DNA of 64,000 nt from Persicaria tinctoria (lineage: Eukaryota > Streptophyta > Magnoliopsida > Caryophyllales > Polygonaceae): positions 67,972,188 through 68,036,187 of the forward strand of contig JBANSL010000013.1 of the NCBI GenBank assembly GCA_037127255.1, read 5' to 3'. A program made the translations under genes and the position numbers. Below the pieces are notes generated by a model. The model did not search any database. It was not told the origin of the DNA and worked only from the letters and a program-made list of their open reading frames with translations. Below, piece by piece: positions 1 through 11,554 of this stretch. The stretch's first letter is position 1. Each line of letters opens with the position of its first letter.

Positions 1-2233
1 AAGAAAGAGGTAGTCGGACGATGACCTAGGATACCTTGCACCATCTGCGGGAAAGAAGGTACTACTACGACTTCAGACGACATCCGGATGACGACAACGT
101 CTTGAGCGACCTCTTTCTGGCGCATCCCGACGGGATATGCCTTCTCCGAAGGTTCCATTACGTCATCATAATGGACAGCACATACAAAACAAATGCGTAA
201 GTTACTTAATTACGATTACATTATTGCACATATAGCCAATTATAAAGTAATTTATATGTAACATATTTACACTTGCAGATATGGGATTCCTTTGTGCGAG
301 GTGGTCGGGTTCACACCCTCAGGCAATACTTACTGCATCGCCTATGCCTTCATGTCGCAAGAGAACGAAGACACATACGCCTGGGTGTTGCGACAGCTTC
401 AGATCTTGCTTGGGACGGTTCAGCCTCAAGCTATCATGACTGATCGAGAGCTAGGTCTCTTGGCGGCGCTGAATGTTGTCTTCCCCGACGTCCAGCATCT
501 CCTTTGTTGGTTACACGTGACGAAAAGATGCGAGGAAGCAGCTATGAAGATTACGAATAATTTAAACCACGCTGGCATCTTTAAGGGCAACTGTTGGGGG
601 CTGTTCGAATCGAGGTCGGAGGAATCATTCAACCGACGTCGTCGGGCGCTATGAGCTGCATGGCACCCATTCCCAGGTGTGATGGCGTATTTGGAGTCGG
701 TTTGGCTTCCATACAGCAGGAGCATAGTACGGTGCTACGTAGATAATGTCTTCCATCTCGGCACCCGTACGACAAACAGGTACAACCTTACTTCATATCT
801 CCCATTACAATATGATATAGTATCGAATATTTAGTGGTATGCACTTCAATATGTACAGAGTTGAGGGTCAACACAAGGTTCTGAAGAAGGCACTTCACTC
901 ATCGACTGGTGACTTCCGCATCGTGATCGATGCAATCCATAGAGTCAACGATTGTCAACTGCATGAGCTGCAAACTGCTTTGGAGATCGACCGCTTCAAA
1001 TGGCCAACAGCGGCGTATAAAGTCAACCTTTTCGATGAGGTAAAGACTTTAATCTCCAAAAAGTGCTTCGATTATCTATACAAGATGTGGCAGGACGTCG
1101 TGAACCAAAACGTTCCTCCGGTATGCACGGACCGACATTGGAGGGTTTGTTACGGGATCCCTTGTGTCCATGAGATTCAGGCATACGTCAACTCCGGTAC
1201 TCCGATACCCGTCGAGGACATCCACCCGTTCTGGATGGATTTGACATGGACTGACCTCGACGACACCCCACTGTCGTATGAGCTGTCATCTTCATTCACG
1301 GCTTCCAACGATGTATGCGAGGATGAGCTGCACCCACCCTCATCAGCAAGCGTCCGAAGGAAGGGGAGGCCTCGGGGGTCGAGGAATGCCTGCAGAACCA
1401 ACCTGTTGCCATACGAGGAGGTAAGGGAAAGGTTTGAGAGAGAAGAAGCGCGTGCTGCTCGAAATGCTGCTCGGCCTCGTCCACAAGCGACCTCAGCTCG
1501 ACGTGGACGTGATGATGTGTTCGGAGGGTTCAACTGGGGTCGAAACAACGTTGATCCCTTCATGCTCGGTCATATTCAGACGGTGAGGGACACTGTTGGA
1601 GATGGTCATTGTGGCTACCGTGCTTTGGCGACTTTGACATCACCGATCGGCGAGACTGCTTTCCCGGAACTCAAAGTTTTACTATGCAATCACTTGGAGG
1701 ATCACGCCGATCTGTACGCCGGTTGTTATACGGGAGAGTACCCATTCCAGCAGTTCGTCGACTACCAAAGATGGGCCGGAGCCACACATGGTGATAGGAG
1801 ACGATGGATAGAGCTACCCATCATGGGTTTAGTATTTGCAACGGTATATCAGATTCCTCTCATCGTCCTAGCTTGGCATCATCCGTTCACATGTCTCCCC
1901 ATGATCTCGCCGACATCTGCTAACAACCCTCCCCAATCAGCAACTCTTGGTGTAGCCTGCATCGGAAACCAAGACCATTTTGCCGCGGTACGACTTCAAA
2001 CGTCTTTTTTTATTACATATTCATGCTTTTCATACATATGTCAATACTCTAACTCTAAATTTTTGTTCTCATAGATCTGGTTGCGTCCTAACGCTCCTCT
2101 TCCGCCGCCTCCACTAGAATGGGTCGAACATCATCATCCGAGCGTCGAAGGATGGGATTCTCCGTTTCAAGCTCAGATTGAGAGATTTAGAGCCTTGCGT
2201 GTCGAGTCCGGCCGTCCTTTACTATTTTCCTAG
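1..2233 (+). pseudogene. Mutator-like transposase with C-terminal OTU protease domain (5' end outside window)
   Basis: Four exons can be read: up to 196, 279-779, 859-1987 and 2075-2233. The introns have GT..AG ends (197-278, 780-858, 1988-2074) and the codons join in phase. Exon 1 ends with MDSTYKTN, the first catalytic Asp of the MULE DDE domain. Exon 2 carries IMTDRELGL (second Asp) and the YLESVWLPY region. Exon 3 opens with the conserved RVEGQHKVLK. Near 1140-1180 is a C/H-rich stretch (CYGIPCVHEI) typical of the degenerate SWIM finger after FAR1/MULE transposases. From about 1590 the protein becomes an OTU cysteine protease: GDGHCGYRAL holds the Asp and nucleophilic Cys, and NQDHFAA holds the catalytic His at the end of exon 3. 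An in-frame TGA at 652-654 interrupts exon 2, so I call it a pseudogene, although exon 2 otherwise stays in one frame. No terminal inverted repeats were identified. Confidence 0.82.
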
Positions 2234-2420
2234 ATTGTATTCCACAATTTTATTAAAATTATGAATGTAAACCTTTTTTTCCGTTCCTTGTAACGTTATT
2301 CGCATATTATCCGAATGAAAACCTTAACAATTCTTGTGTTCTGTTTAATTTGACCCTAAATCCTTCAAATCCACTAGCTAAACACAATTTTATCAATTAA
2401 CATTACAAAACCATCGGAAA

Positions 2421-2460
2421 ACCTAAACCCTAACCCTAAACCCTAAACGCAAAACCCTAA
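2421..2460. repeat. Short interstitial telomere-like motif cluster
   Basis: Four or so units of CCCTAAA and CCCTAA variants occur in 40 bases. This is the plant telomere motif, but such short runs (telo-boxes) are also common in plant promoters and transposon ends, so it does not prove a former chromosome end. Confidence 0.6.
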
Positions 2461-2464
2461 CTAG

Positions 2465-2550
2465 GATTTGCACGTCCTTAACAACGTGCAAGACGTTTTT
2501 AGCGGACGTGCACCGTCCCAGACTTGCACGTTCTTAAGGACGTGCAAATC
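2465..2550. repeat. 28-bp near-perfect inverted repeat
   Basis: The arms 2465-2492 and 2523-2550 are reverse complements with a single mismatch and a 30-bp spacer. The core GCACGTCC recurs in the spacer. It could fold into a long hairpin or be the subterminal repeat of a DNA transposon, perhaps the MULE just upstream. Confidence 0.8.
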
Positions 2551-2907
2551 TTTAATCCGGATTTGCGGTGTATATAGTGACACCCTTTCAAAATACATAA
2601 ACTTTTAACAGTTTAGACAAGTTTTAATAAAACAATTCACATTTAATAAAACATTATCATTTCACTAACTTTTACATAAATTTTATTATTTTTTAATACA
2701 CACTGCACATTTTAATCAATCAAATATTTTTAAAAAATCAGCAGTATACTAATCAATACAAAATATTACAATCTCCTATCTATAAAAGAGTGTTCTCGTT
2801 TTGTAATGTAATTTCAATTTTTTTTTACTATAAATCCGGGCAAAAAGATGACATATAATTGGCGAAATTAAGATTTTGGTGAACGTTTGATGATATTGGC
2901 TTGTTTT

Positions 2908-2926
2908 AATAAGAATGATATCATTT
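2908..2926. repeat. Target-site duplication, 5' side of LINE-1
   Basis: The 19-base sequence AATAAGAATGATATCATTT is repeated exactly at 9181-9199, directly after the A-tail of the LINE. The first two A's could also belong to the tail. Confidence 0.93.
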
Positions 2927-3578
2927 AATCCCCTCTTTCCCTTAGTTCAATAATGACTTAAGCTTCGAATTCAAAATCATAAGGATAAAAAGAACGCGCC
3001 CCTCTTTTCTTTCCACGTGCTTCCCATCCTTCCTTTGGCACTCCTGCTTAGCCAACGTCCTCCCCGGCCGGTTGGCCATGGCGCGGCGCTGCCGCTGCTA
3101 TTGGTCCCCGATTTGAGCCCTACTATTAAATCTCCCATCACCAATCTTCATTACCCAAACAATCATCAAAGTAACTCTAAACTTCCAAACACAAAACCTA
3201 CAAACAATCTTCTTCAAACAACAGTATGTAACCTCCAAATTGGCAGCTTCCAAGCCACTCTCGGCACATGCACTTGGTCTCGAGGGTGGAACTACCCTCT
3301 TATGGCCTTGCCGATGGCTGAGGGCTCCGATTTGGGCAAGTCTCAACTGGATTCAACCATCAACAACCCTGGTGGCCGATCTTGGAGTAATCATACCGAC
3401 CGCTCTAGTGTCCATGCCCGCTGGGGGTTAGACATTAGATCTAATCAAACAAACCCTAAAAAATCTATCCAAAATCTCTCAAAAAAACCTTTTTTTTACC
3501 AAACAAAAATTTAGGTTCCAAAATTTCTTCAAAACCCTTCTTTGCAGACTCAAGATTCACAATTGCAGCTTCTCGACT

Positions 3579-4400
3579 GTGGACATGGTGATGGGCACAG
3601 ACGGAGGGCTGCAGAAAACCCATGTCAATACCATACCTAGGACAGATAGGTTTAATCGCAATCCTCCTCTCTCTTTCAATACTGATTTATGCACAACCTC
3701 TTATGCCTACAGTAATTGTCTCAATTTGGTTCCTTTGTATGAATTGCCTGTCTCTCTCGACTGCCATTACTATCCGGCGTGCCCTACGTTTCCTCTGGCT
3801 TACGTGGGTTGCTTGGATAGTTGCCGGCACTCGAAACCCATTATCATTCACATGCATGGTATTTTAATATTAATCGAGGACCTTTTTAAGACTCACAGAC
3901 TCATTGTGAACTATGATGAATTTAGTCTTAGTAATAACTTCCTTAATATAGCCCTCATTGCTCTGTGTAAACTTGCTGATAATTTTACTATCTGGATGAA
4001 TATGTCTTATAGCTTAAGCTGCATGATGGATTTCTCTAGTTACTTCCTTCTTTTTTTAATCTTTGTTGGGAGCAACTTTGGTTATGCTAGAAATATCATT
4101 TACAATGCTATTTACCATTTTGACCATTGTGTGCTCTCATTTTGCGTTAAATGTCTGATAAATGGTTGTAAACTACTGAACAATTACCTGTTGAATCATG
4201 GATGCTCCCGATACTTTTCAAATCTCTTTGGGAGAAGTTGTGATTTGGATGCTTTGGCTTTCAATCGTATTATTATCTATATCTATCTTGATTGTCTTAG
4301 CAGCCCAGATCACTCCCTCATTGTTGTTTTAGTTTTGGGTAAGATCCAAATAAGTGATTGTTGGAAAGCTAATACAAAAGAGACTACTGAACAAGGTTAA
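3579..4400 (+). CDS. Hydrophobic, Cys-rich ORF in the LINE-1 ORF1 position
   Basis: A 273-residue open frame in the place where plant LINEs normally encode an RNA-binding ORF1 protein. I see no RRM-like or CCHC zinc-knuckle motif. The predicted product is rich in Cys, Tyr, Leu and Ile, with a membrane-like stretch (SSYFLLFLIFVGSNFGY) near residues 151-167. An overlapping frame at 3622-3867 is also strongly hydrophobic, so the true frame is uncertain. A further open frame at 4611-5069 ends at ORF2 in an ATGA overlap. The whole region is probably a decayed ORF1 related in type to that of LINE-2 at 49-52 kb, but I could not align the two. Confidence 0.35.
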   Translation: MDMVMGTDGGLQKTHVNTIPRTDRFNRNPPLSFNTDLCTTSYAYSNCLNLVPLYELPVSLDCHYYPACPTFPLAYVGCLDSCRHSKPIIIHMHGILILIEDLFKTHRLIVNYDEFSLSNNFLNIALIALCKLADNFTIWMNMSYSLSCMMDFSSYFLLFLIFVGSNFGYARNIIYNAIYHFDHCVLSFCVKCLINGCKLLNNYLLNHGCSRYFSNLFGRSCDLDALAFNRIIIYIYLDCLSSPDHSLIVVLVLGKIQISDCWKANTKETTEQG

Positions 4401-4610
4401 AAAACTGGAGTATATGTTCAAATAATACACACAAACAACCTCAAAGGAGCTCGGTTACCCTGCACAGCCCGTCCAAAACAAACTATACAAGAGATCGACA
4501 AAATCGAATATGATGTCAAAATACCCTAGTCTGTTGAGTCTACTGATTTTAAGGACGCTCTCCTTAATTCAACCTCCAGGATCAGCTCTAATCGGTGTCA
4601 GTGGACAGGT

Positions 4611-5069
4611 ATGGCTCTGACTCTTTTCTCCAAAACAATACTGCAAATCCCCACCGATTTTCACTATAGAATTGGTGTGGGGAGAAGCAAAAACAGCCAT
4701 CCTACCAACAACAATGTTTACAACAATCATTGTAACCACTCAATTAAAATTTTTTCCACAAGCAAAAACTGCAGCTCAATCAGATTGAAGAAGATCAAAA
4801 ACTGGATCGGGAGCAAAGGCAGACCTCCTATGAACACTCAAAGAAATACATATATGAACAACTGGCCATGTATTCTTCCTCCCCTCTCTATTCATTTGCA
4901 TTCCAGTAACAACAATAGAAGATATATCCATGACATCCAACACCAAATCTCCTTAAATAAGTCTGTAAGTTTGGCATTAAACAACAAGTTTCAGCTATAT
5001 GAATCTTATAGATTACTTAAAAATGACACCAATGAGCTACCTAGCATAGCTCTCAACAAAGTTTCATGA
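4611..5069 (+). CDS. 3' part of LINE-1 ORF1, overlapping ORF2 start
   Basis: A 152-residue open frame, basic and Asn/Ser-rich, with no family I recognise. Its value is positional: its TGA stop overlaps the ATG of the endonuclease frame as ATGA (5066-5069). This suggests ORF2 was translated by termination-reinitiation. LINE-2 shows a similar stop/start overlap. Confidence 0.4.
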   Translation: MALTLFSKTILQIPTDFHYRIGVGRSKNSHPTNNNVYNNHCNHSIKIFSTSKNCSSIRLKKIKNWIGSKGRPPMNTQRNTYMNNWPCILPPLSIHLHSSNNNRRYIHDIQHQISLNKSVSLALNNKFQLYESYRLLKNDTNELPSIALNKVS

Positions 5070-8000
5070 TTAATATCGGCTATTGGAATATAAGAGGCTC
5101 CAGGAAGCCTCTCCTTTGGCAAGAACTAAACCATATCAGACACAACAATAATCTTGACATTTTAACTCTTGCTAAAACTAAAGCTACTGAACCTCCTCTT
5201 GATAGCCAACTCCGCGTATCTGGCTTCCATAAAACCATTTTCATAAGTTTTACAGGGACAAAAGGTGGCCTATGGATCCTCTTAAAAAACACTAAAGCTA
5301 ACCAAAACACTACTATCCTGGAACACAATAGCAGATTCTGTATGTTAAAAAATTCCATAGACTCTCTGAATATAGCTATTCTTTTTTTCTATGCATGCCC
5401 CTGCCGTTGAACAAGAAAAAACCAGTTTTTGGAACAAAATCATTGAGGTTGCTAACAAACACTTTTTACCGATTCTTATCATGGGTGACCTGAATGACAT
5501 TGAGAATGATACGGAAAAGGTGGGAGGTAATACCCCATCTCTTTCCAGATTTCATAGACTCAGACAAATCAAAGATGACCTCAATCTGCATACTCTCCCT
5601 TATATAGGATCCCCCTTCACTTGGAGGAAACATAGTGAGGACATAGATAACACCTATGAGCGTCTAGATAGAGTTCTTGCTCATCAAGACATCATCACCA
5701 AATTTATGACCCTTCGTGTCCAACATCACCCCTTCTCTTTATCTGACCATTGTCCAATCACACTCCAAATAGGCAACAAAAATGGCCAGAAAGGTGCACC
5801 CTTTCGTTTTGAAATGGCTTGGACTACTAATCCTCACTATGAAAAGATGGTGAAGCAAGTTTGGGAGAACAAATTCACTGGCTCTTATGCTAACAAACTC
5901 ATGAAAAAACAGAAACTCCTTAAGAATAACACTAAACACTGGTATAAAACACAATCTAACAATATCCTAAAGCAACTCTCTGAAGTTGATAAAAAAAATT
6001 TAACCCTTCAAGCTAAACTTCCTTAGGGCAGACTCTTTAGTTGGGATAACCGAAAACTTATGAACTTAGAGAAGAAAAAGTTGGCTCTCCTTGATTACAA
6101 CTACAAATTCTGGAAGCAACGTGCTAAGACCAAGCACCTTCAATTAGGTGATAAGAACACTAACTACTACCAAACAATAGTAAAAGTTAAGATCTTTAGA
6201 AACTACACTTCCTCTTTTACCTCTAAGGACGGTGAGAACCTCACTAATCCAATAGACATAGCAAACCAAATCACAAAAGAAATGACTGAAAGATTTATTA
6301 AACCGTTTTGCTCAAACATAACCCCTGGACAGTTGCCTCATGCTCTCCCACAAGTCAATGAAGAGGAGAATAATGTTCTGCTCTCGATCCCTTCGAACCT
6401 TGAAATAAAAAATATTGTGAATAACATGGCTAGTGATAAAACTCTAGGCCCGGATGGCTATCCACCAGAATTTTTCAATCAATACTGGCACATAGTTGGA
6501 AAATCTGTCTGTAGAACTGTCAAAGCCTTCTTTCACTCGGTAACTTTACTTTCTGAGATCAATCAAACCTTTATAGCCCTCATACCAAAAACGGATAATC
6601 CATCAACCATAAACCATTACAGACCAATCAGTCTGTGCAACACTATCTATAAAATAATCTCCAAACTAATAGCAAATAGAATGAAGAACATCCTGCCTAG
6701 ACTTATTAATCCTTTTCAAGGAGCCTTTGTGGAAGGTCGATCTTTACAGGGTAACACCTTAATTGCCCATGAAATCTTTCACAACTTCCACAAACAAAAA
6801 GGAGCAAAAGGGTGGATGGCACTCAAACTTGATATGGAGAAAGCATATGATAAAATCAATTGGGATTATATATATTAAAGCCACTCTCATCAAATTTGGA
6901 TTTGATAATCGTTGGATCAGATGGGTTATGAACTGTTTAACTACTACAACCTTTTTGATTTTGGTTAACAATCGACCTGGCCCTCAATTTAAACCAGAAA
7001 GAGGAATCAGACAAGGGGATCCTCTAGCTCCGTACATATTTATCCTTGTAATGGAAAACCTTGCAGCAGAACTACAGGAAGAGGCAAGACTAGAGGATGC
7101 TCTAGTCGGCATCAAGATCACTAAAAATGGTACGCCTATCCCTTTCTTGACCTTTGCCGACGATACTATAATTTTTGCTCCGGCCTCCCATAAAAGCATC
7201 CATACTATTAGAAATATGCTCAATAACTTCTCTAATTTATATGGTCTTACGATAAACTATAGTAAGAGCTCGCTTCAAGTTTCTGAAAATGTCAGCACCT
7301 CACTAGCTAACTCGCTAGCTAATGAAATGCATATCCCGGTCTCTAGAACTCTAGAAAAATACTTAGGGATCCCTCTTCTCCGGGGAAGAATCAAGAACTC
7401 TATGTTCCAAGATGCTATTCAGAACCTCAAAAAGCAACTATCCAAATGGAAGGTCTCGTCCTTGACCCAGGCTGGGCATATAACCCTCATCACCGCTAAC
7501 CTCAGTTCAAAAACAAATTACCTAATGCAAAACTTCCTGCTCCCGAAAGGTGTCCTCCATCAGATTGACCAAATCAACAAAAACTTCTTTTGGAACAAAC
7601 TAGAATCGGAAAGATATAATCTGCTAATAAGTTGGGAAAAAAATCTGTAAACCTAAAGACCAAGGTGGCCTAGGTATAAGACTTGCTGAAGACCTCAATA
7701 TTAGTCTTCAGATGAAGCTCTTGTGGAAACTTTACACTAGTAATGACACTATTTGGGTTAAAGTTATTAAAGAGAAATACCTTAAAGAACAAAATATTAT
7801 GGAGGCAACTCCTACGAATCCCTCCTGGCAATTTGGTCGGTTGTTGCAACTCCGTAACAAATTTAGTCAAGGATTGCATTGGATAGTCGGGAATGGTGAA
7901 ACCATAAATGTTTGGAAAGATTCGTGGATCATAGGTTGTAATCTCCAAAGTTATCAACAATCGCATGACCCGAATCTGAAGGTCAAGCATTTGATCAACC

Positions 8001-9150
8001 AAAACAAGAAATGGAACCTTCGAACCCTTCAACACCTCTTTCCAAATCACATTATTGAACAAATCATTAAAATCAAAATCCCATCATGGGAGGCTAGTGA
8101 CAAGCTAATCTGGAGGCTAAATGCGGATGGTCAATTTACGACCAAATCGGTCAAGCAGATCATAAACACTCCTAATCAGGTTGAACAAAGGGGAAGATGG
8201 ATTTGGAAATTAAACCTCCCTCCCCGTATTAAGAACCTCATATGGAAAATAGCGCAAGATGGATTAGCGACAAAAGAAAGGTTAAACCGTTATTTCAATA
8301 GAGTTCCCTCCCAATGTTGCCTTTGCAACGACAAAGAGGAAGATAGCGATCATCTGTTTCATCACTGCTCTATAACCAAGAGAATTATAGCAGCCTACGA
8401 GCAACTAACAGACAAATCTGTAAACTATAATAGTAATCATATCACTTCTATTAAGGAACTTTTACAAAACCACTTACACCAAATTTTGAGGACCTCTGCT
8501 TCATTTGGCAAGCAATTTGGGAAACTAGGAACAATGTCATTTTTAAGAACAAAAAGGTTGATTCAATTTCACAAATTGCTACTAGATCTTTTGTGCAGGT
8601 GAGAGACTAGCTGAATGTCAATCCTAATAAAAGCTCAAAACAAGAAAGACGGCGGATTGTCATCCGCTGGAAAAAACCGCCTAGGGCCACCTACAAGATT
8701 AATGTAGATGGCTCAACCAAACCTACTGGCAGCTGCCAAGTAGGTGGGATTCTCAGGGACTGTGATGGAAATGTGATGGATATTTTTCAGCAGCAGGTCG
8801 ATAGTGGTTCAGCTATCCAAAACGAAGCAGCTGCATTTTGTGCAGGTACAAAAATGGCTTTGAGAAAAGGTCTACGCAGAGTCATAATTGAAGGTGATTG
8901 TTTGGAAGTAATCAAGGCTATAAATGGCGACACAAGACCTAGATGGAAAATTTGGTGGCAGATCGAGTTAATCAAGAAGATGCAAGTGGATTTTGAGCAT
9001 ATAGAGTTCAAGCATTGCTTCCGTAGAGCTAATGGGGCAGCAGATTACATAGCTAGATCTAATGTCAATTGTAATATGGATAATCTCCTTTATAACAGGG
9101 ATTTCTATAACATCATCCGAAAGGGTGATCAGGGTGGCGTTCTGTGTTAA
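5066..9150 (+). pseudogene. LINE-1 ORF2: endonuclease, reverse transcriptase, zinc region, RNase H
   Basis: The endonuclease begins MINIGYWNIRGSRKPLLW and continues after a frame change near 5390 with IMGDLNDIEND, FTWRKH, YERLDRVL and SDHCPITL, the usual APE-type motifs. After a TAG at 6024 the reverse transcriptase follows, with HYRPISLCNTIYKIISK, LDMEKAYDKINWDY, a frame change near 6840-6880, then GIRQGDPLAPYIF and the catalytic FADDTIIFA. Another frame change near 7650 leads to the C-terminal region with a CCLCN..H..HHC zinc-binding pattern (about 8310-8370). RNase H (8700-9150) shows INVDGS, EGDCLEVI and the ANGAADYIA end. At least five breaks make it inactive. Confidence 0.9.
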
Positions 9151-9180
9151 GAACCACCCCTTTTTTGCCTACTAAAAAAA

Positions 9181-9199
9181 AATAAGAATGATATCATTT
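9181..9199. repeat. Target-site duplication, 3' side of LINE-1
   Basis: Exact copy of 2908-2926 immediately after the LINE A-tail. Confidence 0.93.
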
Positions 9200-9985
9200 G
9201 ACCAATTTTATTTTATTGTTTTTACCTAATTTATGGTAAAAAAAAAATGAGCCAGGACAAATGTTGGGTTATTTAAAGTTGCATAACTTCTTATCTGATT
9301 GTTGTATTTAGTAATATAGTCCCTCGTTTCAAAGCTCTTGGGTCAAATTATATTATCAAAATATCAAGTTAAATAAAATATAAAAGTACCATGATTTATT
9401 AAAAAGACATTTCAAATAATTAATTTGTGTTTAATTTTCAAAAATTCATAAATTTTTACTCGAGTATCGGATTAAGGCTTATTATATGTCAAAATAAGGT
9501 AACTCGTTGGATGAAAGGAGAGGCGAGTCCTCCCCCTTTCTCTCTCAGCTCCACCTATGCTCATGGGATTGATAGATATGTTCGGATTGTTAGATGGGAA
9601 TTCAGATTGAAAAATCAAGGACTTGTATGTAGTACTAGACCTGTCAATGGGGTCATTCGGGTCGGACCATTTCAGATTTCGTATAAAACGGGTCTTGTGT
9701 AGATCCGAGTTAATTCAAACTCGGGTTTGACCCGGTTTGGGGTCAATTTCGGGTTTGTCAATTTTTTTTTCCAGTTTTTAATAAAAAATTGTATTTTGAT
9801 GACTTTATGATATATAACTTCAAAATGTAAATTTAAATATATGATTGGTAAGTTATTATTTTCTAGCTCTATACTTATTAGAGCCCAAAGGTCCCTAGTT
9901 CGAATTTCGGATAACCACTCTCTATTTACTAATATCAAGAATTCAGATGTTTGAATTGAATATTATATTATTGTGTTAGGTTATA
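9200..9985. other. AT-rich non-coding stretch with a partial hAT-like end
   Basis: No gene is seen. At about 9637-9770 the sequence TAGACCTGTCAATGGGGTCA followed by GGGTCGG/GACCCGG motifs matches the end type of the hAT MITE at 63362-63830. It appears to be a single-ended relic, since no opposite end was found. Confidence 0.55.
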
Positions 9986-10206
9986 CTCCCTCTGTCCTAA
10001 AATACATGGTCTTTTAGACCTTGAAATTTTGTCAAAAATACATGGGTTTTTAGATTTATAGGGTAATCATTACCCCTAAAAAGTAAAAAAGTAAGTAAAA
10101 TTAAAGGGTTCTCACCTCTATAATAATAATGAGATTTAAATATAAATAAGTTTCCTTAATTAGCGTGCAAGGGTCTAAAAGACCATGTATTTTAGGACGG
10201 AGGGAA
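9986..10206. mobile_element. Stowaway-type MITE
   Basis: A 221-bp element with long terminal inverted repeats beginning CTCCCTCTGTCCTAAAATAC at the left. The right end reads as its near-complement (..TTTAGGACGGAGGGAA). It is flanked by TA on both sides (9984-9985 and 10207-10208). TA duplication and the CTCCCTCYGTCC end are diagnostic of Tc1/mariner-derived Stowaway elements. No coding capacity. Confidence 0.9.
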
Positions 10207-10534
10207 TATTATTTTATTTATTTAGATCATAAAATTTCTAGTTTATTTTTGAAATGAGAATTTTTGTAATTTTTTGGGGTTAGAATAACGAATCAACTTA
10301 AAACCCTAGCTAGTAGCTACCAATTTGATTCCAGAGAAATTTCACTTGAAAGAAACCCATACTTGATACTTATCGAGATAAGTATCAAATGTGAAAACAT
10401 ATTATGAAATTTGAAAGCGTGTGTCCAGTATTAGATGATGCAATTTAGAATAGATTAAGGGGTCCATTAGTTTTGTTGTATATGGGAAAGAGAAATGCAG
10501 CGGATAAATAATCTATTTATAACATTATATATTA
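10207..10534. other. Non-coding spacer
   Basis: AT-rich sequence between two DNA transposons. I see no gene or clear repeat in it. Confidence 0.5.
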
Positions 10535-11321
10535 GGCCGTGTTCGGCAAGAAATTACAGGGATAGTTGTTTTTTTTTTTTTTTTAAACAACAACCCAGGC
10601 AGGGGTGTTTGGCAAGGGAAGGTAGGAGGTTGAGGTTATATGGGGATTGTGAAGGCCGAGAATCCCAACCCGTCAATTGAAGGATGTTGAGGTTATCTAA
10701 AACAACAACCTCGCAGATGACATTGGTGCTCCTGCCTGGACATTGGCGAATCGACAGAGAAGGTCCCAAATTCGCAACCCTTCTCGAGTGGCTAGTGGAG
10801 CACCTTCGACGATGATTCGCCGGACCTCCCCTGCAATAGCAGTGCTTCTGGGCTCGGAGGAGTTGGACTCTGCGAGGTTGAAGAGTGTGGAGTTGAAGAG
10901 AGAAGGAGAGATGAAAATCGCAGCGGAGGGAGGGGGAAGGAGGAGCGACAGGAGACGGTGAGGGCGATAACGACAGAGAGGAGGGGGATGGTGAAGAGAG
11001 AGCGGATGAAGGCGAAGAGAACCCCCTGGGAGAAGGTCGTGGCGAGGTGTCGGGGGGAGTATAGGCAAGCTCGGCGGGGTCTGAGATCTGGGAATTGGGG
11101 ATGTAGAAGAAGAAGAAGGTATGAGGTGGGGTAATTTTGTCATTTTGTACAAACTAAATAAATAAAAAACCATCTACCCACCAAACACCTTACCAGAATT
11201 ATTTATCCAAAAAAATCTTCACCTCTTGCATCTCCATAATCCACACAATAATTTCTACCCCATATAATCCCTTAAAAATAATCTCCGGCCCTTAAAAAAT
11301 AACCCATTACCAAACACACCC
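10535..11321. mobile_element. PIF/Harbinger (Tourist-like) non-autonomous element
   Basis: The left end GGCCGTGTTCGGCAAG and the complement of the right end, GGGTGTGTTTGGTAATG, form imperfect inverted repeats. They are flanked by TTA on both sides (10532-10534 and 11322-11324), the usual Harbinger/Tourist target duplication. The 787-bp element has a GC-rich interior (10740-11090) unlike its AT-rich flanks. It also has a second internal pair of similar ends (GGGTGTTTGGCAAGG near 10604, CCACCAAACACCTTACC near 11178), suggesting one element inside another. No transposase frame is recognisable. Confidence 0.75.
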
Positions 11322-11554
11322 TTAGTCTTATCTCTATTTTTTTTATTCAAAGGTGGGAAAAATCCCTATATATTTATTAGATCTGTTGTGATGTGAAAGG
11401 TATTGTCTCATATTGAAAAACACGAAAACTCAAGTTTTATATTTTTTTTATGAAACAAGTTATATATATGTATAAATCACTAAATCAGTAAATTTCATTG
11501 TTAATTAGTTTTAGGATGAAGTTAATTTTCTCAATGTAATTTCAAAGGAATGAG
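11322..11554. other. Non-coding spacer
   Basis: AT-rich, with no recognised feature. Confidence 0.45.

Larger units (their letters stand above)
2234..2907. other. Non-coding stretch downstream of the MULE gene
   Basis: No coding signal is seen. It holds a short run of CCCTAAA/CCCTAA telomere-type motifs (2421-2460) and a strong inverted repeat (2465-2550), both listed separately. The remainder is AT-rich. Confidence 0.6.
2927..9180 (+). mobile_element. Full-length decayed LINE (plant L1-type), LINE-1
   Basis: A non-LTR retrotransposon of 6254 bp bounded by a perfect 19-bp target duplication and ending in an A-tail (9174-9180). It contains a 5' region without a recognisable gag, then endonuclease, reverse transcriptase, a zinc-finger region and RNase H in order on the plus strand. 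The frame is broken at several points, so it cannot move by itself. Its long duplication and A-tail are the usual marks of target-primed reverse transcription. Confidence 0.92.

Noticed and set aside
2421..2460. A chromosome-end or fusion point marked by telomere repeats
   Set aside because: Only a few degenerate units are present, as is common in plant promoters and transposon flanks.
10697..11173. 158-residue Pro/Ser/Leu-rich frame on the minus strand
   Set aside because: It lies within a Harbinger-like element in a GC-rich core and has no recognisable domain. It was kept only as a possible captured fragment.
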